Positions 16,655 through 25,978 of a stretch of DNA of 55,638 bases are shown piece by piece. The stretch spans positions 1 to 55,638 of the forward strand of contig NZ_BDBQ01000102.1 of assembly GCF_001613065.1 (NCBI RefSeq). The letters run 5' to 3'. This DNA comes from Nocardia miyunensis NBRC 108239 (lineage in GTDB: Bacteria; Actinomycetota; Actinomycetes; Mycobacteriales; Mycobacteriaceae). Position numbers and translations under genes: made by a program. The notes under the pieces are model-generated. The model worked only from the letters and a program-made list of their open reading frames with translations, was not told the DNA's origin and made no database searches. Position 1 is the first letter of the stretch. Every line of letters starts with the position of its first letter.

Positions 16655-17713
16655 ATGCGCTTTTCCCGCTTCGTCCTGGCCACGGTGATCTCCGTGCTTT
16701 CGCTCGCCGTTCCGGCCGTTCCGATGGCCGCCGCCGCGCCCGGCGGTGTCGTCGACCGGGCGATCACGTTCTCGGTCCGCAACGTGAACACCTCCGGGGT
16801 GCCGTGCGGAACCGACGGCCGAACCTACACGGTGCACGGGCACCTCACCGGTCCGGCGAACGCGCTGGCAGGGCGCACCGCAACGAGTGCGGCGCTGTAT
16901 CTGCACGGTCTCGAGGTGGGTGAGTGGTTCTGGCGATTCGGCGCCGTGCCCGGCTACGACCACGTGCGGGAGATGGCCGAGCGCGGGCACGTGTCGGTCA
17001 CGATCGAGCGGCTCGGTTACGGCGCCAGCGGTCAGCCGCCGGGAACGCTCAGCTGTGTGGGCGGTCAGGCAACCGTCGCGCATCAGATCGTCCAGGATCT
17101 GCGATCGGGCAACTATTCGGCGGAGGGCGGGGCTGTGGCCTTCGGACATGTTGCGCTGCTGGGACATTCGCTCGGCGGAGCAATCACGCAGATCGAGGCG
17201 TATTCGTTCGGCGATGTGGACGCCATCGGCGTGCTGTCCTACTCCGATCTGGCCCTGACTCCCGAGCAGTTGGTAGGCACTCTGTCCTGGGGATCCACCT
17301 GTGTGACCGGTAGCCAGAAGTCCCCCGCCGGAGCCCCCGGATACAGCTACCTGACCCCGAATACCAAAGCGTACCAACAAGATTTCCTGGCCCAGTCGCC
17401 ACCGAAGGTGTTCGCCGCGGCAACTCCGCTACGTCAGCTGAACCCCTGCGGCGACATGATCTCCCTGACCGAGGCGACCCTGATCGACCCCGTCCGCCTC
17501 GGCGCGATCCACATCCCGGTTCTGACCCTGACCGGCACCGAAGACCGGGTGTTCGACGTGAATCGCGCCCGCTACCAGGGCAAGCTGTTCACCGGCAGCC
17601 CGGACGTCACCAGCGACATCGTGAACGGCGCAACCCACGGCCTGACCATGGAACCCACCGCCACCCAGTTCCGCAACGCCCTCGACCCCTGGCTGCGCAC
17701 CCACGGATTCTGA
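16655..17713 (+). CDS. Secreted alpha/beta hydrolase
   Basis: 352 aa. Signal peptide: RFSRFVLATVISVLSLAV then an AAAAP-type cleavage region near residue 30. The nucleophile is in LLGHSLGGAI, the acid probably in GTEDRVFD, the base in GATHGL. Several Cys could form disulphides, as expected outside the cytoplasm. Probably an extracellular or cell-wall esterase/lipase. ATG at 16655 with AGAGAGG upstream. Converges with the LysE gene, 9 bp between stops. Confidence 0.88.
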   Translation: MRFSRFVLATVISVLSLAVPAVPMAAAAPGGVVDRAITFSVRNVNTSGVPCGTDGRTYTVHGHLTGPANALAGRTATSAALYLHGLEVGEWFWRFGAVPGYDHVREMAERGHVSVTIERLGYGASGQPPGTLSCVGGQATVAHQIVQDLRSGNYSAEGGAVAFGHVALLGHSLGGAITQIEAYSFGDVDAIGVLSYSDLALTPEQLVGTLSWGSTCVTGSQKSPAGAPGYSYLTPNTKAYQQDFLAQSPPKVFAAATPLRQLNPCGDMISLTEATLIDPVRLGAIHIPVLTLTGTEDRVFDVNRARYQGKLFTGSPDVTSDIVNGATHGLTMEPTATQFRNALDPWLRTHGF

Positions 17714-17722
17714 GTTGTTCGG

Positions 17723-18370
17723 CTAGACGCGGGCGCGGGCGGGCACTTCTCGGGCGAGCAGAACGGCCACCGTGCCGAGCAGCGTGCCGGTCACCCGGCG
17801 CTGCCACACCACCCAGCGCGGCCTCGCCGCGAGGAACCCGGCGATCGCGCCCGCCGCGAGCACGATCAGCGCGTTGACGGTCGTGCTGACCGCAATGTGC
17901 AAGCCGCCCAACACGAATCCCTGCTCGACGATGTGCCCGCGCCGCGGATCGATGAACTGCGGAATCAGCGCCAGATACATCACCACGGCCTTAGGATTCA
18001 GCAGGTTCGTCAGCAGTCCCATTCGGAACAGCTTGGCGGCCGAATCGCGCGGTATCTCGCGCGTTTCGAACAATCCGCGGCCGCCCGGTCGCAACGCCTG
18101 CCACGCGAGATACGCCAGATACGCCGCGCCCGCGGCCTTGAAGCCGATATACAGCCACGGCACCGCGACGAACACGATCGCCAACCCCAGATTGGCCATC
18201 ATCACGTAGACCACGAACCCGACCTCGGTGCCCACCAGTGAGATCCACCCGGCGACGCGCCCCTGGCCGATACTGCGCGACACCAGGTACATCATGTTCG
18301 GCCCCGGAGTCAGCACCATTCCCAGGGCCGTCACTGTCACACCGATCGCCGCAGCACCCGAGATCACCAT
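17723..18370 (-). CDS. LysE family amino-acid/metabolite exporter
   Basis: 215 aa with about six hydrophobic segments. The signature LTPGPNMMYLVSRSIGQGRVAGWISLVGTEVGF is the LysE/RhtB N-terminal motif; GLLTNLLNPKAVVMYLALIPQF is the second conserved loop. It exports amino acids or similar small metabolites across the plasma membrane. The start at 18370 gives the usual family length; the frame stays open upstream to 18475 without transporter features. Confidence 0.9.
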   Translation of the reverse strand: MVISGAAAIGVTVTALGMVLTPGPNMMYLVSRSIGQGRVAGWISLVGTEVGFVVYVMMANLGLAIVFVAVPWLYIGFKAAGAAYLAYLAWQALRPGGRGLFETREIPRDSAAKLFRMGLLTNLLNPKAVVMYLALIPQFIDPRRGHIVEQGFVLGGLHIAVSTTVNALIVLAAGAIAGFLAARPRWVVWQRRVTGTLLGTVAVLLAREVPARARV

Positions 18371-18867
18371 GGCTGCATATTTGCCGACGCCTGCGTTCCG
18401 GGGCAAGGGAATTAGTCCGTGCGGGGCTGTCGCCACCGGCACCTCGAGCAGTTCCGCGAACACGGACCGCCGCATCGAGCGTTCGATCAGCTTCGGGCAG
18501 CGTCGAAACGCTGACGCAGCCCTGCTCGAGCCGCGCAGGCCGCGTCACCTCGATCGGCAACGGACAGCAGCGGGGCCGCCTCCGCCCTCACCACGCGGGC
18601 CATCGCGCTGCGCCGGTCGGCGGGAGTCGGCCCCGAGCAGGGCAGGGCTCGAGCAGTTGATCGGCAATGCCGCGTGCCTGGCACTGGCCTTCGTCATCGC
18701 GCTCGCCGTGCCCGGCGCGGGCTATCGGCCGCTGCTGCTGCTCCTGGTCGACGGCCCGTGCTGGCTCTCGTTCGCCGTCGCATCCGAACGAAAGTGAGCT
18801 GATCATCAAGCGCCGCAACGACATCGGGCAGCGCCCCCCCCGCACCGCGGCAGGGTGATCCGTGGTG
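18371..18867. other. 497-bp region with a possible membrane-protein remnant
   Basis: On the plus strand 18649-18797 reads EQLIGNAACLALAFVIALAV, then a polar stretch and a second hydrophobic stretch (PLLLLLVDGPCWLSFAVA) before a stop. This could be the C-terminal end of a lost membrane protein, since no start or upstream homologous part is seen. The rest shows no gene, hairpin or operator I can support. Confidence 0.3.
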
Positions 18868-19533
18868 TCAGTTCGCCGGTTCGGAGAGGCGGTCGGAGCC
18901 GATGAAGGTGAATATCGTTGCGCCCGGTTGCAGGGGCGAGGGTGTTCCGGTGAACCGGTGCGCACCGACTCCGAACGATACCTCCGGGTCGGAGACCCAC
19001 ACCTGCTCGAAACCACGCTCTGTGAACCAGTCGCAGAGCTGTGGCACGAGGTCGGGCTCGCGACGCGCGCGCGTCCACACGACGGTGCCGCCCTCGGCAC
19101 AGAGTTGAGTGGTGAACTCGATGGTGCGCTCGACGTCGGTGTCGGAGATGTTGCCGAAGATCCCGCAGGCGATCACCAAATCCGCTGGGGCCAGCGGTGC
19201 GTAGTGGTCGGTGAGGGCGGCGTCGCCCACGACGACCTCGACCCGATCCAGCGCGTGCTGTGCCGCCAGTTCCCTTGCCACACCCGCATTTCGCGGATCG
19301 AGTTCGACCAAGCGCGCGGTGACGTCACGGCGGCGAGGGTGTGTGGCGAGCACGCCGATCACATCGCGTCCCTGGCCCGCGCACAGGCTGATCACTCGCA
19401 GCGGACCCGGCGCCGCGGCGTCGAGAGCGACCCGGATCTGCTCCTGCACAGCGTCGAGTCGCCGGGCCAACCGGCTGCCGGGCTGATCGTATTCGGTGTG
19501 CCAGGCATACCAGTCGCGTTCGCTCACCAGCAC
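18868..19533 (-). CDS. Class I SAM-dependent methyltransferase-like protein
   Basis: About 221 aa. N-terminus RDWYAWHTEYDQPGSRLARRLDAVQEQI, then the SAM-binding loop VISLCAGQGRDVIGVL and acidic strand end ARLVELDPRN, matching a class I methyltransferase family common in actinobacteria. Later TVVWTRARREPDLVPQL and FIGSDRL close the fold. The substrate is unknown. GTG codons at 19533 and 19527 are both possible starts; no strong SD separates them. No operon partner. Confidence 0.85.
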   Translation of the reverse strand: MLVSERDWYAWHTEYDQPGSRLARRLDAVQEQIRVALDAAAPGPLRVISLCAGQGRDVIGVLATHPRRRDVTARLVELDPRNAGVARELAAQHALDRVEVVVGDAALTDHYAPLAPADLVIACGIFGNISDTDVERTIEFTTQLCAEGGTVVWTRARREPDLVPQLCDWFTERGFEQVWVSDPEVSFGVGAHRFTGTPSPLQPGATIFTFIGSDRLSEPAN

Positions 19534-19586
19534 AACGTATTGGCGCGAACGGTTATACGGGACAGTTGATTTCAGCGTGATTCGGA

Positions 19587-20285
19587 CTATCGGTAACGAT
19601 GTGCCCAGCCCATGACCTGGGTGACGTAGGCCATCGAGTGGTTGTAGCGCAGGATCGCGGCCGTTCGCTGTGCCGGGTTCTGCATATTCAACCCGCCCGA
19701 GCAGAGGTAATTTCCGGCGGTGTAACTCGCGTCGAACAGATTTTGCGGGTTGCCGCCCGGCCGTGAGTACCGTGCCCACGTTGCGGGCATGAACTGCATC
19801 GGCCCCTCGGCGCGAAGGAATTTGCCGGCATGGTTGCGGATCACCTCGTTGCCGGGCAGCGTGCCGTCGAGGGACGGGCCGTAGATCGCGCGCCGGGTCG
19901 TGCCGAACATGTCGACGTTTCCGTTGTTCGCGTGATGCGACTCGACCCGGCCGATACCGGCGAGCAACTGCCACGGCATGTGGCACTGGGGTTGCTCCAC
20001 GGCGAGTTCGGCCGCGGCGACCTTGTACGCGGTTTCCGCGACCGAGGGAATTTGCGCGGCGCTCGAGCTGGTGGCCGACCCGGAGCCCGCGGATCCCGTG
20101 CCCGCCGATCCGGAGTCCGCCGACCCCGTGCCTGCCGATCCGGTGGGCAGCGCGACCATGCGAACCTCGGGCACGGTCTGGGCGGCCGAGGCCTGGGTGG
20201 CCAGGGCGGTCAGGGAGACCACTCCGGGAACCAATCCGGACAACGCGATCACTGACTTGCGCCGGACCGTTGATTCCGGCTTCAT
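19587..20285 (-). CDS. Secreted lytic transglycosylase
   Basis: 232 aa. N-terminal signal sequence (RRKSVIALSGLVPGVVSLTALATQASA), a Gly/Ser linker of GSAGTGSADSGS-type repeats (about residues 49-75), then a transglycosylase domain: LLAGIGRVESHHA with catalytic Glu115, AEGPMQFMPATWARYS, and a C-terminal AAILRYNHSMAYVTQVM. It cleaves peptidoglycan glycan strands outside the membrane. ATG at 20285 follows GAGGTGG; an in-frame GTG at 20300 is possible. Confidence 0.9.
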   Translation of the reverse strand: MKPESTVRRKSVIALSGLVPGVVSLTALATQASAAQTVPEVRMVALPTGSAGTGSADSGSAGTGSAGSGSATSSSAAQIPSVAETAYKVAAAELAVEQPQCHMPWQLLAGIGRVESHHANNGNVDMFGTTRRAIYGPSLDGTLPGNEVIRNHAGKFLRAEGPMQFMPATWARYSRPGGNPQNLFDASYTAGNYLCSGGLNMQNPAQRTAAILRYNHSMAYVTQVMGWAHRYR

Positions 20286-20620
20286 CCGGTGACGTCCCAC
20301 CTCGGCACTACCTCCATCGAATATACGCGAGCGGGCGTTACTGTATCGTGATTTGCCGCCGAGCGCGCGGTAATGCCCAATGAACTCGAAATGCCGCTTC
20401 CGACAACATGATCAGTGGCTGTGCACACGGCACGAGTGCGCCTGACGCTGGTGCCGTGGAGGGCACTCCGACCGCCCATCGTTTGTCAGCGTGGCGGATC
20501 CCATGTGCCGATGGCGTTTTCGAGCAGTCGCGCGGCGCGATGCACGTCTGCGGCGGCTGCGTTGTAACACCTTCGGGCGCAACGTCTTCGGTGATTGGCG
20601 ATTTCTATTGGCGGCGGGCG
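20286..20620. other. 335-bp region between LysR and transglycosylase genes
   Basis: Expected to hold the transglycosylase promoter (minus strand) and any terminator of the LysR gene. I see no supported gene, hairpin or repeat. Confidence 0.35.
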
Positions 20621-21544
20621 TCATTGGTGAGCGGGCGGCCGGTGGGTGGTGGCGATGTCGAGTAGGTGGCGCGCCGGTGCGCTGAAGCGGTGGTGGCGTC
20701 GCCAGCAGGCGTGCAGATTGCGTTCCAGGGTGAGGCTGGGGATGGGGACTTCGACGAGTGTGTGGTCGGCGAGTTCGTCGCGGACCGTCAACTCGCTCAG
20801 CACCGCGGGACCCAGGCCGCTGGCGGCGGCATTCTTGATGGCGGTGGCCGAAGTCAGTTCCATTGCGGGAACTGCGGTCAACGGGTCGGGCAGTGTCGCG
20901 AGCCGGTCGTGGAGTACGGATCGGGTGGCTGAGCCCGGTTCGCGCAGGATCAGGGCGGCGGTGGCCAGATCGGTGGCGGTGATGGCTCGGTGCGCGGCCC
21001 AAGGGTGATCCGGGGCGACCACGACCACCAGCCGATCACGCACTACGGGGCAATGTTCGAGCTCGGCGGGAATGTGGCCGGCTTCCGCGAATCCTAGCTC
21101 CGCGCCGCCGCGACGGATCAGGGCGACGGTGTCGGCGCTGTTGTGGCACAACAGGCTGATGTTGGTCCCCGGCAACCGTTTTCGCAAGGCGGCGAACCAC
21201 GTCGGCAGAAAGAATTCGGCGATGGTGGTGCTGGCCGCCAGCATCAGATGTGCCGACGATGCTCCGGTCAACGCGTTCAGCGCTTGGTCGAGATCGGCGG
21301 TGGCGTCCAGTGCGGGGCGCGCCCACCGCAACACCATCTGCCCGGTCTCGGTCACGGTGGTCCCGCGCGGGTGACGGTCCAGCAGTCGCAGACCCAGGCG
21401 CTGCTCGAGGTTCCGGATGCGGGCACTGACCGCGGGCTGGGACAGCCCATGGTGCCGGGCACAGGCGCCGATGCTGCCCGTGGCGGCGATCGTCGCGAGT
21501 AGCTCGAACGGCCCCAGATCGGAAACTCTCGACGACAAGCCCAT
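20621..21544 (-). CDS. LysR family transcriptional regulator
   Basis: 307 aa. N-terminal winged HTH ATIAATGSIGACARHHGLSQPAVSARIRNLEQRLGLRLLDRHPRGTTVT, followed by the periplasmic-binding-protein-like effector domain (LMLAASTTIAEFFLPTWFAALRKRLPG). Divergent from the enolase gene with a dyad over its own start codon, so autoregulation and control of enolase are likely. The effector is unknown; a glycolytic or organic-acid metabolite would fit the neighbour. Confidence 0.92.
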   Translation of the reverse strand: MGLSSRVSDLGPFELLATIAATGSIGACARHHGLSQPAVSARIRNLEQRLGLRLLDRHPRGTTVTETGQMVLRWARPALDATADLDQALNALTGASSAHLMLAASTTIAEFFLPTWFAALRKRLPGTNISLLCHNSADTVALIRRGGAELGFAEAGHIPAELEHCPVVRDRLVVVVAPDHPWAAHRAITATDLATAALILREPGSATRSVLHDRLATLPDPLTAVPAMELTSATAIKNAAASGLGPAVLSELTVRDELADHTLVEVPIPSLTLERNLHACWRRHHRFSAPARHLLDIATTHRPPAHQ

Positions 21545-21560
21545 AGGGCAACCTTATGGG
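21540..21560. promoter_or_regulatory. LysR-type dyad CCCATAGGG-CAA-CCTTATGGG
   Basis: Nine-bp inverted arms with one mismatch around a 3-bp centre. It includes the lysR start codon (21542-21544) and lies about 98 bp before the enolase start. This is the usual place of a LysR recognition site in a divergent pair. Confidence 0.75.
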
Positions 21561-21657
21561 CACCCGATGGAACATGCTCTACCGCAGGTACGGTCGCCCC
21601 CGAGACACTGATCACGCCACCCGGGCACACACAGTTCAGGACAGGACGGGACGTTCA

Positions 21658-22950
21658 GTGACACGAATTCGAGCGGTGGTCGGATACGAGATCCTCGACA
21701 GTCGAGGCAATCCGACCGTGGAAGTCACCGTGGAACTCGAGGACGGTTCGATCGGGCGAGCGAGCGTGCCCTCGGGCGCTTCGACGGGCACTCGGGAGGC
21801 GGTCGAGTTGCGCGACGGGGATCGGTCCCGCTTCCACGGCCGAGGTGTTCTCACCGCGGTGTCGCATATCAACGCCGACATCGGGCCGATCGTGATCGGA
21901 AGGGACGCCGAGGACCAGGCTGCGATCGATCACGCGATGATCAGCCTGGACGGCACCGCGAACAAGTCGAGGTTGGGCGCCAACGCCACTCTGGGGGTTT
22001 CGCTCGCCGTCGCCAAGGCCGCGGCGGCGGCCCACCGCATTCCGCTGTACCGCTACCTCGGTGGAGCCTCGGCTCGGCTGCTGCCGATGCCGATGTTCAA
22101 CATCATCAACGGCGGAGCCCACGCGGACAACCTGCTCGACTTCCAAGAATTCATGATCGCCCCCGTCGGGGCCGAAACCTTCAGGGACGCGGTACGGATC
22201 GGCTCGGAGGTGTTCCACACCTTGAAAGCCGACCTCGCCGCTGCTGGTGAAAACACCAACGTCGGAGACGAGGGCGGTTTCGCTCCCGACCTGCGCTCGG
22301 CGGAGCAGGCCCTGGATCACATCGTGGCGGCTGTCGAGACATCCGGCTACCGGCCCGGTGCGGACATCGTCATTCTGCTGGACCCCGCGGCCTCGGAGTT
22401 CTACACCGACGGCGCCTATCACTATCGCGCTGACGGAACCGTCAGGACGGTCGACGAACACATCGACCATCTATTGGGGCTGCTCGACGCGTATCCCATC
22501 GTGTCCATGGAAGACCCTCTCGCCCAAGATGATTACCAAGGCTGGAGACAGCTGACCACCGCGGTCGGCGAACGCTGTCAACTCGTCGGCGACGACGTGT
22601 TCTGCACAAACCCCGCGCTGCTGAGCGAAGGCATCCGGTCCGGGATAGGGAATTCGATCCTGATGAAGATCAATCAGATCGGGACGCTCACCGAAACCTT
22701 CGACACCGCGAATATCGCCCGGCGAGCCGGATATACGTCGATCATCTCGCACCGTTCCGGGGAAACCGAGGACACCAGCATCGCCGACCTCGCCGTCGCC
22801 CTCGGGTGCGGGCAGATCAAAACCGGCTCGCTCTCGCGATCGGACCGCACCGCCAAGTACAACCAACTCCTGCGCATCGAAGCCGAACTCGGCACCCGGG
22901 CTCGATATGCGGGCGCCTCAACCCTCGCCGGACATCCGCACGAATCGTAA
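21658..22950 (+). CDS. eno: Enolase
   Basis: 430 aa, full length. YEILDSRGNPTVEVTV at the start, GASTGTREAVELRDGD loop, INGGAHADNLLDFQEFMIAP, VGDEGGFAPDL, SMEDPLAQDD, LMKINQIGTLTET and ISHRSGETED carry the Mg and catalytic residues. It interconverts 2-phosphoglycerate and phosphoenolpyruvate in the cytoplasm. GTG at 21658 matches the enolase N-terminus. It is not in the usual actinobacterial setting (near the septum-formation initiator and mazG-like genes) but alone under a LysR gene, so it may be a second, conditionally expressed enolase. Confidence 0.95.
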   Translation: MTRIRAVVGYEILDSRGNPTVEVTVELEDGSIGRASVPSGASTGTREAVELRDGDRSRFHGRGVLTAVSHINADIGPIVIGRDAEDQAAIDHAMISLDGTANKSRLGANATLGVSLAVAKAAAAAHRIPLYRYLGGASARLLPMPMFNIINGGAHADNLLDFQEFMIAPVGAETFRDAVRIGSEVFHTLKADLAAAGENTNVGDEGGFAPDLRSAEQALDHIVAAVETSGYRPGADIVILLDPAASEFYTDGAYHYRADGTVRTVDEHIDHLLGLLDAYPIVSMEDPLAQDDYQGWRQLTTAVGERCQLVGDDVFCTNPALLSEGIRSGIGNSILMKINQIGTLTETFDTANIARRAGYTSIISHRSGETEDTSIADLAVALGCGQIKTGSLSRSDRTAKYNQLLRIEAELGTRARYAGASTLAGHPHES

Positions 22951-23034
22951 CCCTCAGTTCCGTTGGGGCAGAACAGGAACCCTCGGGCAGGACGTGTCCG
23001 GCCTCGTCCAGCACTCGTTCGTCGGCGTGGACGG

Positions 23035-24003
23035 TCAGGCGGTGAGGTCGAGCAGGATTTTGCCGATTGCCTTTCCGTCGGCGACCTTGCGCAGGGCGGC
23101 GGTCGCGCGGGTAAGTGGGTAGACGGCGCTGATGTGTGGGTTCACCTGTCCGGTGGTGAGTAGCTTGCGTAATTCGTCCTCGTTGCGGTGGAATTCGTCG
23201 GGGGGCAGGTCCTGGAACTGGAAGCCGAGTAGGTGAATTCCCTTGACCAGCACCAGGTTAAGTGGGATCTGGGGGATTACGCCCGAGGCGAAGCCGACCG
23301 TGACGAATCGGCCTCCGCGACGTAGGGAGCGTAGGGCGGGTTCGGACAGGCGTCCGCCTACCGGGTCGACGACCGCGTGCGCACCTTCCGGCAATGCCTC
23401 GCGCAACGTTCCGCGCAGGTCTCCGGTGGTGTGGTCGATGAGGTGGGATGCGCCGTATGCGGCTGCCGCGCTGAGCTTTTCGGCTGAGGAAGCGACGGCG
23501 GTCACCTCCGCGCCGAGTTGTACGCCGAGTTGGACCGCGGCCAGGCCGACGCCGCCGCCCGCGCCGAGCACCACCAGCTGGTCTCCGGCACGGATTCGCG
23601 CCACGGACCGAAGGCAGTGGTACGCGGTGCGATACGCGACGCCGAACGCCGCGGCGCGGTGGTCGTCCACGCCGTCGGGGATGCGCGCGAGCCCGGCGGC
23701 GGGCACCGCGACCTCCTCGGCGAACGCCCCGACGATGCCGGTGCCGGTCACCCGGTCGCCGACCGCCACCGAGTCGACGTCATCGGCGATTTCGACCACG
23801 GTTCCGGCGAATTCGCTGCCCGGCACGAACGGCGGCGGCACCTTGATCTGATATTCGCCCGCGATCACCAGCACATCGGGGAAGTTGACCGCGGCCGCGC
23901 CCACCCGCACCCGGACCTGTCCCGGTCCGGGTGCGGGGGACCGCCGTTCCTCGATGCGGATGATCTCCGGCGGCCCGTAGGCAGGGCAGACCACCGCTCG
24001 CAT
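23035..24003 (-). CDS. Medium-chain reductase, NADPH:quinone oxidoreductase-like
   Basis: 322 aa. GroES-like N-terminal part (GPGQVRVRVGAAAVNFPDVLVIAGEYQ, PFVPGSEFAGTVVEI), then the Rossmann motif VLGAGGGVGLAAVQL. There are no Zn-binding Cys, so it belongs to the zinc-independent quinone/enoyl reductase branch (QOR, acrylyl- or crotonyl-CoA reductase-like). It probably reduces an enone or enoyl-CoA with NADPH. The start lies 1 bp after the hydratase stop (TGAGATG). Last gene of the operon ACAD-kinase-hydratase-reductase. Confidence 0.92.
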   Translation of the reverse strand: MRAVVCPAYGPPEIIRIEERRSPAPGPGQVRVRVGAAAVNFPDVLVIAGEYQIKVPPPFVPGSEFAGTVVEIADDVDSVAVGDRVTGTGIVGAFAEEVAVPAAGLARIPDGVDDHRAAAFGVAYRTAYHCLRSVARIRAGDQLVVLGAGGGVGLAAVQLGVQLGAEVTAVASSAEKLSAAAAYGASHLIDHTTGDLRGTLREALPEGAHAVVDPVGGRLSEPALRSLRRGGRFVTVGFASGVIPQIPLNLVLVKGIHLLGFQFQDLPPDEFHRNEDELRKLLTTGQVNPHISAVYPLTRATAALRKVADGKAIGKILLDLTA

Positions 24004-24004
24004 C

Positions 24005-24778
24005 TCAGTTACCCTGCCACTGCGGGGTGCGCTTCTCGGCGAAGGCGCGAGCGCCCTCCTTGGCGTCGGCGCTGGTAAAAACCTTTGTCTGCCAAGTCTT
24101 CAGGCGCGCATCGGCCTCGGCGGCATCGGTCACCGCGAGACGGGCCAGGTCCTTGGAGGCGGCGAGGCCCAGCGGAGCGTTGGCGGCGATCCGCTCGGCA
24201 AGGGCCAAGGCGGTGGGCAACACCTCGTCGGGTTCGGCGACGGCGTTGATCAGGCCGACCTCGTAAGCCCTTGCGGCACTGACGTAATCACCCGTCAGCA
24301 GCAGTTCCAGCGCGATGGCGAGCGGAATCCTGGTCCCGACCGTCGTGCCGCCACCGGCCGCGAACAGGCCGCGCTTCACCTCGGGGAAACCGAATTTCGC
24401 GGCCGAGGAGGCGACGATGAGATCACAGGCGAGCAGCAGTTCGAGTCCGCCGCCGACCGCCGTGGCATTGGCCGCGCCGATCACCGGCACGCTCACCTGC
24501 CCCTTGCTCAGCCGCCCGTACGCCTCGCTGGCCTCGTCCGCGCCGAAGGTTTCACCTTCGGCGAAGGCGCGCAGATCCATGCCCGCACAGAACGCGCGGT
24601 CACCGGTGCCGATGAGCACGATGGCGCGGATCCCGGGATCGGCCTCAGCGTCCAGCACGGCCTGGCCGATTCCGCGAATCACGTTGCCGTTCAACGCATT
24701 GCGGGCCTCGGGCCGGTTGAGGCGCGCGACCAGCACCGCCCCGGACCGGTCAATGACGATTTCGTTGCCGTCGGTCAT
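24005..24778 (-). CDS. Enoyl-CoA hydratase/isomerase
   Basis: 257-aa crotonase. LNRPEARNALNGNVI, GTGDRAFCAGMDLRAF and ANATAVGGGLELLLACDLIVAS form the CoA pocket and oxyanion hole; FGFPEVKRGLFAAGGG is the usual following segment, and AFAEKRTPQWQGN ends the protein. ATGA overlap with the kinase gene upstream shows co-translation. In the presumed kinase/ACAD pathway it could hydrate the enoyl-CoA left after phosphate elimination. Confidence 0.93.
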   Translation of the reverse strand: MTDGNEIVIDRSGAVLVARLNRPEARNALNGNVIRGIGQAVLDAEADPGIRAIVLIGTGDRAFCAGMDLRAFAEGETFGADEASEAYGRLSKGQVSVPVIGAANATAVGGGLELLLACDLIVASSAAKFGFPEVKRGLFAAGGGTTVGTRIPLAIALELLLTGDYVSAARAYEVGLINAVAEPDEVLPTALALAERIAANAPLGLAASKDLARLAVTDAAEADARLKTWQTKVFTSADAKEGARAFAEKRTPQWQGN

Positions 24779-25803
24779 CGCTTGTACCCCGTACTTTCTG
24801 CCAGTTCGGCGGCCGAACGCATCGTGTCGGCCACCACGGGGCCGAACGCTTCCAATTTCTCATCGCCCTTGGCGCGCTGATATCCGCGCTCGAGCACGAT
24901 GGCCAGCTTCCATTTGGCCAGGATCAGGTAGTAGTCGATATCGTCGACCTGTCGTCCCGAGACCTCGGCGTAGTGCGCCAGAATCTGGTCGCGCGAGGGC
25001 ATGTACTGCATATTCGCGTAGCCCTTGGTCGCCACCGCGGGATCGCTGGTGTCCTCGGGCCAGCCCTGGAGCATCCAGCCCAGATCGAGCTTGGGATCGC
25101 CGACGGTGCCCATCTCCCAGTCCACGAGGGCGGCCAGGCGGGCCGGGCCGCCGTGCTCGAACATCACGTTGGCGAACTGGTAGTCACCGTGCATGAGACC
25201 GGGGATGTAGTCGAGCGGGCGGTGCGTGCGCAGCCAGTCCGTGGCCACATCCATCCCCTCGAGGGTGCGCGCGCCGTCGATCCGGTCGTAGAAGCTCAGC
25301 CACCGCGCGACCTGCCGCTCGTGATAGCCGTCCGGGCGACCCAGATCGTGCAGCCCCTTGGCTTTCCAGTCCACCCGGGACAGCAGCGCGATCCCTTCTG
25401 CGAGTTGATATCCCAGCCCCGCGCGCAAGGTGTGATCGGAGCCGAACGGCTCGGGCCACACGCCGCGGTGGTCCATCGGCGACCAGCCGTCCACGAAACC
25501 CATCAGATAGAACGTGCGGCCGAGTACGGAGGCGTCGGTGCAGGCCGCGACCGCTGCGGTGTGCGGGACGTCGGTGCCTTCGAGCGCCTCGATGATCCGC
25601 CACTCGCGCAGGATGCCCGCGTCCCGCTCGGCGGGCGCCTCGGGCGGAGGCATCCGGATGGCGCACACATGCTCACCGCGGCTGATCTTGTAGATCTCGT
25701 TCTGCGTGCCGCCGGACAGGAACCGCGCCTCGAGGGGCTCGCCCTTGCCGGGCAGGCCCTGCGCGTCCATCCAGTCGGCGAGTCGGGAGGTGTCGATACT
25801 CAT
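24775..25803 (-). CDS. Aminoglycoside-phosphotransferase-family kinase (hydroxyacyl-CoA kinase candidate)
   Basis: 342 aa, APH/choline-kinase fold. N-lobe FLSGGTQNEIYKI with CAIRMP (Lys position is Arg50), catalytic loop LMHGDYQFANVMF (Asp207, Asn212), metal motif VDWEMGTVGDPKLDLGWML. The clade resembles the kinase part of human ACAD10/ACAD11 and LvaA of Pseudomonas putida levulinate degradation, which phosphorylate 4-hydroxyacyl-CoAs. An ACAD of the matching kind lies just upstream (25979-27280). It is not an antibiotic-resistance gene by context. ATG at 25803. Confidence 0.9.
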   Translation of the reverse strand: MSIDTSRLADWMDAQGLPGKGEPLEARFLSGGTQNEIYKISRGEHVCAIRMPPPEAPAERDAGILREWRIIEALEGTDVPHTAAVAACTDASVLGRTFYLMGFVDGWSPMDHRGVWPEPFGSDHTLRAGLGYQLAEGIALLSRVDWKAKGLHDLGRPDGYHERQVARWLSFYDRIDGARTLEGMDVATDWLRTHRPLDYIPGLMHGDYQFANVMFEHGGPARLAALVDWEMGTVGDPKLDLGWMLQGWPEDTSDPAVATKGYANMQYMPSRDQILAHYAEVSGRQVDDIDYYLILAKWKLAIVLERGYQRAKGDEKLEAFGPVVADTMRSAAELAESTGYKR

Positions 25804-25978
25804 GGGTGCCTTACTTCCACTTGCGCGGGCTTCCTGACTCGGCGGATGCCCTGCCTGGCGGCACACGGATCAGTCCGGTGCGCTCGCCGCTGTTGATGAT
25901 TGCTCTGTTTTCGTCTTGTGCCGGAGCCGGGCGCGCCGTGTTCGTCCGGCCGGCCCGCGCGCCGCGTAATGTCCGCGC

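Noticed and set aside
24775..25803. Aminoglycoside resistance gene.
   Set aside because: APH fold only; operon context with ACAD, hydratase and reductase and the ACAD10/11 analogy point to a metabolic kinase.
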